Shown here one piece after another: positions 1 through 8,277 of a stretch of DNA of 64,000 nt. The stretch spans positions 62,001 to 126,000 of the forward strand of contig CAWBVG010000033.1 of NCBI GenBank assembly GCA_963792175.1, written 5' to 3'. The DNA comes from CAWBVG01 sp963792175. Its GTDB lineage: Bacteria; Acidobacteriota; Vicinamibacteria; Vicinamibacterales; CAVVIG01. Within the stretch, counting starts at the first letter, position 1. Each line of letters starts with the position of its first letter. The position numbers and the translations under genes are program-made. The notes under the pieces were generated by a model, which saw only the letters and a list, made by a program, of their open reading frames with translations, searched no databases and was not told the DNA's origin.

Positions 1-271
1 AGTACACGCTCGGCTCGTCCTCCAGCACCAGCGAGTTGTCGCGGAGCGCCGAGAAGTTGTCCTTCGCGCGCTGGTAGATGCCGGGCGCGTACGGATCCGC
101 GCCGTCGGGCAGCTCGAGCTCCGGTCGCGACACGCGGAGGAACGACTGCGGGTTTTCGTCGGCAAGCGCGCGCGCCTCGTCGGTGCTGACGACATCGTAC
201 GGAACGGCGGCAATGCGCGCCGCGTCAGCCGGCTTCGGACGCAGCGCACGGAAGGGCTGGAGCGTCGCCAT
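1..271 (-). CDS. DUF1015 family protein (N-terminal part, runs off the window)
   Basis: The minus-strand reading frame starts at an ATG at 269-271 and is open to the window edge, giving about 90 residues that begin MATLQPFRALRPKP and contain AAVPYDVVS. This N-terminus is typical of the DUF1015 family, a conserved bacterial protein of about 400 residues with no agreed function. Only the first quarter is present. It starts 5 bases after the stop of the M23 peptidase on the same strand, so the two are probably co-transcribed. The repeat arm at 284-358 lies inside the end of the upstream gene. The family match rests on my recognition of the N-terminal pattern. The role is unknown. Confidence 0.75.
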   Translation of the reverse strand, partial: MATLQPFRALRPKPADAARIAAVPYDVVSTDEARALADENPQSFLRVSRPELELPDGADPYAPGIYQRAKDNFSALRDNSLVLEDEPSVY

Positions 272-276
272 GGGGT

Positions 277-1617
277 TCAAAGTATGTCACGGCGGGACTG
301 GGGACATGGGGACTGGGGACTGGCTGCCGATGATTGTCCGCCAGTCCGCCAGTGCCCAAGTCCCTGCCCGACAGCGAGCGTTACGGATTCGAAGCGCGCG
401 TGACGGCTGGGACGGAGAACGCGGCGAACGCGCGATCGCGCACGCTCGTTGAACTCCACCATTCGCGCCGCCGGCACCGGCTCCGGCGGAGGCATCGCGC
501 GATGCGCCGTCAGCGGATTGATGAAGGCGCCGTTTTTCTTCAGTCGATAGTCGAGGTGAGGACCCGTCGCGAGGCCGGTCGATCCGACGCGACCGATGAG
601 CTCGCCCTGACGCACGCGCGCACCGGCGTGCACGGTGATGGCCGAGAGGTGCAGATACTCCGATTCGAAGCCGTTCGCGTGGCGCAGATGAACCATCCGG
701 CCGGACCCGCCGCTCGATCCCGCGGACACGACGACGCCGTCAGACACGGCGACGACGGGCGCGCCGGCTGGCGCGCGATAGTCGACGCCGAGGTGCGCGC
801 GATACTCGCGCAGAATCGGGTGGAAACGGCTGCGCGAAAACGCGGACGTCACGACGGGCTGGAACTTGAGGGGTGATGCCAGGAAGAAGCGGCGCATCGA
901 GACGCCCCGCTCGTCGTAGTACGCCGGCTTGCCATCGGCGTCGGTGAATCGCACCGCACGGACCCGGCGGCCAGCGTTGTTGAATTCGGCGGCGGCGATC
1001 GGGCCGTAGCCGGCGAACGCGTCGCCGTCGCGAAACTGCTTCTCGACCGTCAGCTCGAACCGATCCCCCGGCTGCAGCTCGGTGTTGAAGTCGATGTCGC
1101 CGCCGAAGATGTCGGCCAGCGCGAGCGTGAGGTCGATGGTTTCGCCCGCCGCGTCGACCGCCGCAACGAGCGACGGGGCTTGCCGATCGATGGTGCCGCG
1201 CACGGTTTCCAGGCGCCGGGTCTTGGGAATCGGCAGCACCGTCGCCAGCCAGTCGCCGGCTGGTTCGCGGCTGAGGCGGAGGAATCGATCGGCGTCGATC
1301 TCGTACTCGAACCGGCGCATCTCGCCGTCGTTCGCCCGCTCGAAGCGATACGGCTGCGCTGTCCGCACCTTCCGCAAGTCGAACACCGCCGCGACGCGAG
1401 CCGCCATGTCCGCGACTTCGGTCGCGGTCAGGCCTTGTTCGCGCAGCAACGACGCGAAGGTCGCGCCCGATGCCACGCGGGCGGACACGACCGTCTTGTC
1501 GGCGGCCAGGACGACGTCGCGGCCAGCGGCGTGGACCGCGGCGACCGATTCCACGCGTCGACAGGCGGGCGCCAGTACGGCTACGATCAGAATCGCAACA
1601 ACAACTCGCAAAGGCAT
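277..1617 (-). CDS. M23 (LytM-type) peptidoglycan endopeptidase, MepM-like, probably membrane-anchored
   Basis: This 446-residue protein has a hydrophobic N-terminus ending in LAPAC (Cys19), which could be a weak lipobox or an ordinary signal peptide. Residues 40-110 resemble the OapA/LysM-like region before the LytM domain in MepM-type enzymes. The M23 domain spans about 255-370, with H275 and D279 (HLGVD), a YLHLS segment near 321-325, and GPHLDYRL at 352-359. The family normally has His-x-His in the last motif; here it is H354-L-D356, so one metal ligand would be Asp. Members cut peptide crosslinks in the cell wall from the periplasmic side. The last 15 or so residues (SPQSPCPQSRRDIL) are encoded by the tandem repeat at 284-345, so the tail is probably not functional. 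The gene lies 5 bases upstream of the DUF1015 gene. Confidence 0.88.
   Translation of the reverse strand: MPLRVVVAILIVAVLAPACRRVESVAAVHAAGRDVVLAADKTVVSARVASGATFASLLREQGLTATEVADMAARVAAVFDLRKVRTAQPYRFERANDGEMRRFEYEIDADRFLRLSREPAGDWLATVLPIPKTRRLETVRGTIDRQAPSLVAAVDAAGETIDLTLALADIFGGDIDFNTELQPGDRFELTVEKQFRDGDAFAGYGPIAAAEFNNAGRRVRAVRFTDADGKPAYYDERGVSMRRFFLASPLKFQPVVTSAFSRSRFHPILREYRAHLGVDYRAPAGAPVVAVSDGVVVSAGSSGGSGRMVHLRHANGFESEYLHLSAITVHAGARVRQGELIGRVGSTGLATGPHLDYRLKKNGAFINPLTAHRAMPPPEPVPAARMVEFNERARSRVRRVLRPSRHARFESVTLAVGQGLGHWRTGGQSSAASPQSPCPQSRRDIL
284..358. repeat. Short-period repeat, word GGGGACTGG, imperfect inverted arms
   Basis: The left arm (about 293-330) repeats GGGGACTGGGGAC-type words. 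The right arm (about 341-358) carries CCAGTCCGCCAGTGCCC in the opposite sense. Pairing is weaker than in the other elements. The left arm is translated as the tail of the M23 peptidase. Confidence 0.6.
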
Positions 1618-1745
1618 GTCACCGCGGGCAGAGAGCCCGCGACGGCGGGCCAGTTATACCGTACACGCGGACCGCGCGGACGCGGACTTATCCCGCCGAA
1701 GCGCCGACGGCGCGAAGGCGGACCGCCCCGGAGGATGGTTGTTTC

Positions 1746-3323
1746 ATGAAGTTCCACCGTACTTTTGCTTTGACGGCAATGATGGCGGTCTTGGTCGGAT
1801 TGCCGCTCGCCGCAGACTGGCCGGTCACCGAGAAGCTCGATCTCGACGCGGTGTATCGCATCAAGGAAGAAGGACTGCAGCGCTCGAAGGTGATGGAGAT
1901 TGAGAGCTACCTGACCGACGTCTACGGTCCGCGCCTCACCGGGTCGCCCAGCATGAAGGAAGCGGCCGACTGGGCGACCAGGACGATGAAGGAGTGGGGC
2001 CTGGCGAACGTCCACCTCGAAAGCTGGCCCTTCGGCCGCGGCTGGCAGAATCAATCGTTCGCCGCGATGGCGGTCACGCCGCGCGCCTACCCGCTCATCG
2101 GTTACCCCAAGGCATGGACGCCGGGAACCAACGGCCCGGTCACCGGCGAAGCGATCATCGCCGTCATCAACGAAGAGAAAGACTTCGCGACGTTCAAGGG
2201 CAGGCTGCGCGGCAAGTTCGTCCTCGCGACGCCGATGCGCGACGTCGCCGCACATTTCGAGGCGCCCGGCCATCGCTACTCGGACACCGAGCTGGCCGAG
2301 CTCTCCAGGCAGCCCGAAGGGACCGGACGGGGCGGACGCGGCGGACGCGGCAGCCAGGCCGCTCAGGACTTTCAGAAGAAGAAGACCCAGTTCTGGATCG
2401 ATGAAGGTGTGGCCGCCCTCCTCGACATCAGCCGCGGCGACGGCGGCACACTCTTCGTGCAAGGCGGCGGTTCGCGCGATCCCAAGGATCCGCCCTCGCC
2501 GCCTCAGGTCGTCATCGCCGTCGAGCAGTACGGGCGAATCGTCCGAACGCTGCAGAAGAACATCCCGGTGACGCTGTCGATGAACATCGACAACACGTTC
2601 TACGACACCGATCTCAACTCGTTCAACATCGTCGCCGAGCTGCCCGGGACGGACAAGGCGGACGAAGTCGTCATGATCGGCGCGCACTTCGATTCATGGC
2701 ACACCGGAACCGGCGCGACCGACAACGCCGCCGGCTCGGCGATCATGATGGAAGCGATGCGGATTCTGAAGACGACCGGCGTGAAGCTGCGCCGGACCGT
2801 GCGCATCGGCCTCTGGGGCGGCGAAGAGCAGGGCCTGCTCGGCTCGAAGGAATACATCAAGGCGCACTACGGCGATCCGGCGACGATGCAGCTCAAACCC
2901 GAGCACGCGAAGTTCGCCGGCTACTTCAACGTCGACAACGGCACGGGACTGATTCGCGGCGTGTACCTGCAAGGGAACGAAGCGGTCGCGCCCATCTTCT
3001 CGGCCTGGATGGAACCGTTCAAGAACCTGGGGATGAACACGTTGACGATCCGGAACACCGGCGGCACCGATCACCTGTCCTACGATGCGGTCGGCCTGCC
3101 GGGCTTCCAGTTCATTCAGGACGAGGTCGAATACAACTCACGAACGCACCATTCGAACATGGATGTCTACGAGCGCATCCAGGCGAACGACATGATGCGG
3201 AACGCGGTCATCGTCGCGTCGTTCGTGTACAACACCGCGAACCGCGACGAGAAGCTGCCGAGGAAACCGCTGCCGAAACCGACGGCCGCCGACCGGCGCG
3301 CAGCCATCGTCGCAGCCGAGTAG
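1746..3323 (+). CDS. Exported M28 family metallopeptidase with PA-domain insert
   Basis: The ATG at 1746 gives 525 residues starting with a clear signal peptide (MKFHRTFALTAMMAVLVG, cut near residue 23). A GGAGG sequence lies about 10 bases upstream; the frame is open further 5' but that part is arginine-rich and not protein-like. Residues 50-110 are the N-terminal part of the M28 fold. Residues 115-290 form a protease-associated insert with a Gly-Arg-rich loop at 194-203. The catalytic part is at 295-505: H314 and D316 (GAHFDSWH), D326 (TDNAAG), E360/E361, D397 and H468/H469. These match the two-zinc M28 aminopeptidase/carboxypeptidase set. It probably degrades peptides in the periplasm or outside. 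It is divergent from the M23 gene, so the 128 bp between them should hold both promoters. Confidence 0.92.
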   Translation: MKFHRTFALTAMMAVLVGLPLAADWPVTEKLDLDAVYRIKEEGLQRSKVMEIESYLTDVYGPRLTGSPSMKEAADWATRTMKEWGLANVHLESWPFGRGWQNQSFAAMAVTPRAYPLIGYPKAWTPGTNGPVTGEAIIAVINEEKDFATFKGRLRGKFVLATPMRDVAAHFEAPGHRYSDTELAELSRQPEGTGRGGRGGRGSQAAQDFQKKKTQFWIDEGVAALLDISRGDGGTLFVQGGGSRDPKDPPSPPQVVIAVEQYGRIVRTLQKNIPVTLSMNIDNTFYDTDLNSFNIVAELPGTDKADEVVMIGAHFDSWHTGTGATDNAAGSAIMMEAMRILKTTGVKLRRTVRIGLWGGEEQGLLGSKEYIKAHYGDPATMQLKPEHAKFAGYFNVDNGTGLIRGVYLQGNEAVAPIFSAWMEPFKNLGMNTLTIRNTGGTDHLSYDAVGLPGFQFIQDEVEYNSRTHHSNMDVYERIQANDMMRNAVIVASFVYNTANRDEKLPRKPLPKPTAADRRAAIVAAE

Positions 3324-3440
3324 AGTCGGGACTCGGCAGAGTTGCGGTCAGAAGTCAACTCGGCAGTCAGGATCAGTTCGTCCGCGACTACCGACAGACT
3401 CGACTACTGACGCGACTACCGACTCTCGACTCCGACTGTA
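3319..3440. repeat. Hairpin-type repeat, word GACTACCGACTC / GAGTCGGTAGTC
   Basis: The left part (3319-3370) is rich in GAGTCGG and CGGCAG words; the right part (3383-3438) repeats CGACTACCGACTCTCGACTCC. The sense switches between the arms, as in the related element at 23679-23820. It fills most of the gap between convergent M28 and malQ genes, where it could act as a bidirectional terminator. Confidence 0.7.
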
Positions 3441-3491
3441 TTTTCACTCCACGCGCGCAGCTGGTCTCTTCGCTCGCGCGCTTCAGGGACT

Positions 3492-5020
3492 TCATCGAGC
3501 TTGATCGACCGGCCACGGCAGCTTGTAGGTCCAGTTGTGATCCGCGATCGTCGCCGGCTCGTTGATGCGGTCGCGCCAGCCGAACGCGTCCTGAATCGGG
3601 ACCAGCAGCAGATCTGAATTCGACGCAAACAGCGCTTCGAGCAGCGCGTCGCGGACAGACGGGTTGTACGGCGCCTGGCGCAGATCCACGCCGTGCGACG
3701 TCCGATCGATCGTCGGCAGACGGATCACCTTCTCGCGTTCGTCTGCGGACGCGTGCTCCCACCATTCGATCTGCGGCTCGGTGTCGTGCGTGCCGCTGGA
3801 CGCGACCGACACGCGCGGGTACTGCGAGGGATCCCGGAACGGCTGCCCCTCCGTGTGCCAGCAGCGCTCCCAGCGCAGGACACGGAACCCGGGCACGCCG
3901 GATCGCGCCAGCGATTCGCGGACGAAGTCGGGCACCGTGCCGAGATCTTCCGCGATGATCTCGGCGCCGGCGCTCGCGGAACACGCTCGAGCAGACGTTC
4001 GCCGAGCGCGAGCTGCGACGGTTCGTTCGCCGGCGTGAAGCGCGCTTCGCCCGTCGACCGCGATCGGCCGTAGGTGCGATAGAAGCCCACGAGGTGATCG
4101 ATGCGGTAGCCGTCGTACAGGTCGGCGCTGCGGCGGGCGCGCTCGCGGAGCCAGCGGAAATCCTCTGCCGCCAGGACCTCCCAGTTGTAGAGCGGCATCC
4201 CCCAGTCCTGCCCGGTTGCGCTGAACGCGTCCGGCGGCGCGCCGACGGCCATGTCGAGATCGAACTGATGCTGGCGCGCCCAGACATCGGCGCTGTCGCC
4301 GTCGACCATGAACGGCAGATCGCCGAACAGCGCGACGCCGTGCGCGTCCTGCCGCGCGCGCCGCCACTGCGATGCCGCGATCCACTGCAGGTACTGGTGA
4401 TACAGCACGTCGTCGGACAATTCGCGCCGCGCCTGATCGATCGCGGCCGGTTCGCGTCGCTGCAGCGCCGCCGGCCACTCCGTCCACGGCCGCTCCTGCT
4501 CGCGGGCGTGGATGGCGCGAAACAGGCTGTAGTCCTCGAGCCACCAGGCCTGCTCGCTGGTGAACGTCAGCAGTTCCCGCCCGCGTGCGGTATCGGCCCG
4601 CCATTCGCGATCGAGAAAGCGTTCGAACGCGCGACGGAGCGACGAGCGCTTCAGGCGCCGGACCGACGCATAGTCGATCCGCGGTGCCGCCCGCGCGGCG
4701 TCGAGCAGGCGCCGATCGTCCGGCGGCAGCGCCGCCTCGCCGCCGAGCGCGTCGAACTCGGGAACCGCCGGCACGTGGATGAACATCGGGTCGATCGCCA
4801 TCGCGCTGATCGCCGAGTACGGCGACTGCTGATTGGGCGCGATCTCGTTGATCGGCAGCAGCTGCAGCGCGCGCAGACCCGCGCCGGCAAGCCAGCTGGT
4901 GACCGGCGCGATATCGGCGATGTCGCCGATGCCCCAGCTCGCCGTCGTGTGGCAGGAGAACAGCGGAATGAGCAATCCCGCTCGCCGGTTCGCCGTATCG
5001 TCGTGCGGACGGGTGGTCAC
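3492..5020 (-). CDS. malQ: 4-alpha-glucanotransferase (amylomaltase), one frameshift
   Basis: GH77 enzymes transfer alpha-1,4-glucan segments between maltodextrins in the cytoplasm. The N-terminal reading shows LLIPLFSCHT, WGIGDIAD, LPINEIAPNQQSPYS, FGDLPFMV, TGQDWGMPLYNW and GYRIDHLVGFYRTY, all strong GH77 motifs including the R-x-D of the active site. Past about 3985 the frame changes and continues as IIAEDLGTVPDFV, SSGTHDTEPQIEWW and RINEPATIADHNW. One base gained or lost around 3975-3990 therefore splits one otherwise complete gene of about 510 codons. The start chosen is the GTG at 5018-5020, whose GTGA overlaps the stop of the upstream aminotransferase; a TTG at 5036-5038 is the alternative. 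The missing base may be a sequencing error or a true null allele. Confidence 0.85.
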
Positions 5021-6208
5021 GGATTGACGACGCTGCAATCAAAGTGCCGCAGGAGCCGGCCGATCCCCTCGGCGAGCACCGCCGGCGGCGTGATCAGGCT
5101 GACGACCACGAAACGATTCGCGCGGAAAGTCGTAGAAGTATCCCGGCTGCGCGAGGACGCCTTCGTTCTCGAGCAGGCGGAGGACGAGATCTTCTTCGGA
5201 TTCGAGCGTCGGCACCTGCAGCACCGCGCTCCATCCGGCATCGCTGCGCAGCACGCGGCAGGCGCCCGCCGCGGCGACGGCTTGCTGAAGGTCATCGATA
5301 GTTGGCGGCACGTGCGCGCCGCAATCTGCGCGCGGATGCCCGCGCCGGCCTCCAGCAGGCAGGCGCGCCGCGACCTGCACCGGCGTCGACACCGACAGAT
5401 AGGTATCGCAGACGAGCTCGAGCCGCTCCATGCGCCGCTGCAGCGAGCGCATCGGGACCAGACACCGCGATCCATCCGAGCTTGACCTGCGGGAGTCCCG
5501 CCGACTTCGAGAGTCCTCCGAGCGAGAACGTCAGGACGTCGCCGCGCGTCGCCGCTCTGCCCGGCTGCCGCCCGCGCGCCTGGCTCCAGCTCGTAATCGG
5601 CGAACACCTCGTCGGCGATGATGGCGATGTCGCGCGCCCGGCACAGCGCTGCGATTCGATCGAGCTCCGGCTGGGTGACGAACGAGCCGGTCGGGTTGTT
5701 CGGCGATACGAGCAGCAGCGCGCGAGTGCGCGCGCTGATCGCGCGCTCGACGCTGGGCAGGTCGATCGACCAGGCGCCGTGGTACTCCAGGTGGTAGGGA
5801 ATCGCGGTCACGAGATCGAGCCGTGTCAGGTGCTCGAACAGCGGATAGCTCGGCCGAGGGACGAGCACTTCGTCGCCGGCCTCGGCGAGCAGCTTGAACA
5901 GCAGCGAGTACGCCTCGCTGGTGCTCGCGGTCAGCACGACGCGGCCGGCGTCGACTCGCACGCCCTGCCGCTCGTAGTCGCGCGCCACCGCTTCCCTCGC
6001 GTCGAGTCGACCGAACGGCTCGAGGGTCGTAGCGGAGCGCTTCGGGATCGGCCAGCGGGCTGAGCAGATCGGCTGGATACTCGAATCCCGCTCGCGTGGG
6101 ATTGGTGCCGGTGAGGTCGAGCACCGGACGACCCTGCGCCCGCGCCGCCGCCACCATCGCCGTCAGGCGATTGGTCGCAAGCTCTGTGGGCAGGCGATCC
6201 GAGAACAT
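5017..6208 (-). pseudogene. Class I/II aminotransferase, heavily frameshifted
   Basis: The ATG at 6206-6208 begins MFSDRLPTELATNRLT. Fold-type I aminotransferase motifs follow in order but in different frames: DLTGTNPTRAGF, VVLTASTSEAYSLLFKLL, LVSPNNPTGSFV (PLP-binding NP), IIADEVFADYEL (Asp that contacts PLP), then in another frame LTFSLGGLSKSAGLPQVKLGW with the Schiff-base Lys, then CDTYLSVSTPVQ, and the C-terminus in the first-used frame. I count shifts near 6030, 5545, 5450, 5365, 5310 and 5120. With all shifts repaired it is a complete gene of about 395 codons, so the encoded enzyme was a pyridoxal-phosphate aminotransferase of unknown substrate. It lies 12 bases after the stop of nothing upstream on this strand other than the cyclophilin gene stop at 6221, and overlaps malQ by GTGA. 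Confidence 0.75.
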
Positions 6209-6220
6209 CGGGCCTGCTGC

Positions 6221-8183
6221 TTAAGGGATGATCTCGATGCGGTCGATGACGTCGCCTTCGAGAATCTGATCGACGACGTCGATGCCATTCAGCACCTGGG
6301 CAAAGACCGTGTAGTCGTGATCGAGGCGCGGGTTATCGACGAGATCGATGAAGATCTGCGCGTCGCCGGTGTCGCGGCCGCGCGTGGAGATGCCGACCGC
6401 GCCGCGCACGTGCGGCCAGGCGCCGACCTCGTCACGCATGAAGGCGGCGTCGCCGATGAATTCGTTCGCGCCCGGGCTGCCGCCCTGGATCACGAAGTTC
6501 GGGACGACACGGTGGAAGGTGAGGCCGTTGTAGTAGCCCGACTCGGCGAGGCGCGCGAAACGGAGGACCGTCGCCGGCGCCTGCGCCGTGAACAGCGCGA
6601 GCTCGAACGCGCCGACGCCGCGGATCGTGATGCGGGCGCGGGGAGACGCGAGCCGCCGCAGGTCGTCGGCATTCAGATCGTTGCGTGGTGTCTGACCGGT
6701 GTCTGACACCTGTCTGACACGTGTCTGACCCCGCACCTCGCGCGGGTCGGCGCCGAGCGACGCCAGCGTTTTGGCGATGGCGTCGCGGGCGTCGTGCGAG
6801 TTGTCTTTTCCTTCGCCGACCAGCCGCTGCCACGCGGCTTTCAACGCCGGCGCCGCGGCATCCGCCGACGCCGTGCCCTCCAGCGCGAGCGCCGAGGCGC
6901 GCAGCAGCTGATTGCCCGGCCTCGTGAGCTGGGCGATGTAGATGGCGTCCGCCGCGTGACCCGCGACCTTGCGCAGCCCCTCGACCGCCGTCTCCCGGAC
7001 GTTGTCGTCGTCGTCGCTGGCCAGCGCGGCGAGCGTTTCGCGATCCGCCAGCGCCACCGCCGCGCGCGCCGCGTACATGCGGAGCTGCCAGATCCGCGAC
7101 CCCTTGAACTGCGCGAGCGCGGCGGTGCCGCGCTCCGGCGCGGCCGTGGCCAGGGCGACGAGTGCGTGCGCGGCGCGGTGCCAGCTGCGCGGCGATCCGG
7201 CGCGCGAGAGATCGTCGACCTCGTGCACGAGCAGCGCGACCGCCTCCGGCGACGATGCGCATCGGCTCAACGAGATCGAGCGCGTACAGCGCGACATGCG
7301 TGTCGGCGTCGGTGGCGGCCACCACCGCAAACGGACACACGCCAGCGGTGTCGGTGTGCCGGATCCCTTCGCTGCGCAACGCCTCGAGGCGCACGATCGG
7401 CGAGGCATCGCCGAGGCCGCGCGCCAGCAGCTCGTCCTCGGTGGACGAGGGCGGCCGCGGCGGCGTGACCGCCGCCCGCATGGCCAGCCGCCGCACCTGC
7501 GGGTCCTGATCGCCCGCCACGGTCAGCAGCGTCTCGTCGCCGATGCCGCCGGCCGTCGCGAGCGCTTCGAGAGCCAGACGGCGGACGCGCGCGCCGGTGA
7601 CCGCCTCGGCGGCGCCCGGGGACGCCATGCGCCGCAGCAGCGCGACCGCTTCGCTGCCCGGCGGCCGCAGCTTCCGCTGCAGGCGGACGAGCGCTTCGAA
7701 TCCTTTCGCCACGCCAAGGCGATCGCCGATCGTGTCGCCGTGCGCGGCCAGTTCGAGCAGCGTCCGCTCGGCAGCCTCGACCTGGCCCGCCGTCGAATAC
7801 GGCAGACGGCCGATCGTCTCGCAGATCGCCGCGCGCACATCGGCCTCCGCTTCGACTTTCAGACGCGCCGCGAGCGCCGCCGCTGCCGCGTCGACGACCG
7901 CGACGGACGCGGGCGGCTCGCCTTTCGATCCCTGCGCGGCCTGACCAATCGCGGTGGCCGCCTCGGCGCGAATCTCCGGCAGCGTATGCCGCAGAAACGG
8001 GGTGATCTCGGCGACGAGCGACGGCCGCTGCAGACGTCCGAGCGCGCGGATGCCGAGGCGCATCGTCTGTGGATCGCCGCTGTGCGCGCCCGAGCGAAGG
8101 ACGGCGAGGTCGTTGGCGGTCGGCGCGCGGCGATCTTCGGCTTGCAGGACCGCGAGGCGCGTGACCTGCGCCGCGACCGGCAC
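6221..8183 (-). CDS. HEAT-repeat protein fused to a cyclophilin-type peptidyl-prolyl isomerase, one frameshift
   Basis: The N-terminal two thirds (about 430 residues) consist of helical HEAT-like repeats with recurring segments such as IRAEAATAIGQAAQ, QVRRLAMRAAV and NVRETAVEGLRKVAG. The last 170 residues are a cyclophilin domain: FELALFTAQAPATVLRFARL, YYNGLTFHRVVPNFVIQGG (catalytic Arg in FHRVVPNFVIQGG), AVGISTRGRDTGDAQIFID and TVFAQVLNG. A shift near 7255 moves the reading from one frame to another inside the HEAT part. The start is uncertain: a GTG at 8181-8183 is used here, but the upstream repeat at 8196-8262 encodes hydrophobic Leu/Cys-rich stretches in all frames and could provide a signal peptide (LLASC is visible in a neighbouring frame). 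Likely role: envelope or cytoplasmic protein folding with a scaffold domain. Confidence 0.82.
6689..6730. repeat. REP-like palindromic words (GTGTCTGACACC) inside the cyclophilin fusion
   Basis: Four copies of GTGTCTGAC occur in 42 bp, one in the perfect palindrome GGTGTCTGACACC. They are translated in frame as VRQVSDTGQT between the HEAT and cyclophilin domains, so the linker seems to have received a small repeat. Confidence 0.6.
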
Positions 8184-8195
8184 AGGAGGCGAGCA

Positions 8196-8262
8196 AACCG
8201 CAGAGCGCGCAGAGACGCGCAGAGCAAGATTTTCTACTGCGTTCTTTGCGTGCTCCGCGGTT
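8196..8262. repeat. Hairpin-type repeat, word CAGAGCGCG / GCGCTCTG
   Basis: The left arm (8196-8226, AACCGCAGAGCGCGCAGAG) pairs with the right arm (8235-8262, whose complement is AACCGCGGAGCACGCAAAG). The loop is about 8 bases. The same word family recurs at 38818-38883. It lies between the M49 gene stop and the cyclophilin gene start on the same strand. Confidence 0.75.
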
Positions 8263-8277
8263 CAGTCGCGACGTGTC

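Noticed and set aside
1587..2687. Long minus-strand reading frame opposite the M28 peptidase gene
   Set aside because: It is arginine- and aspartate-rich with no domain, and mirrors the plus-strand gene, which has clear motifs. High GC leaves such frames open by chance.
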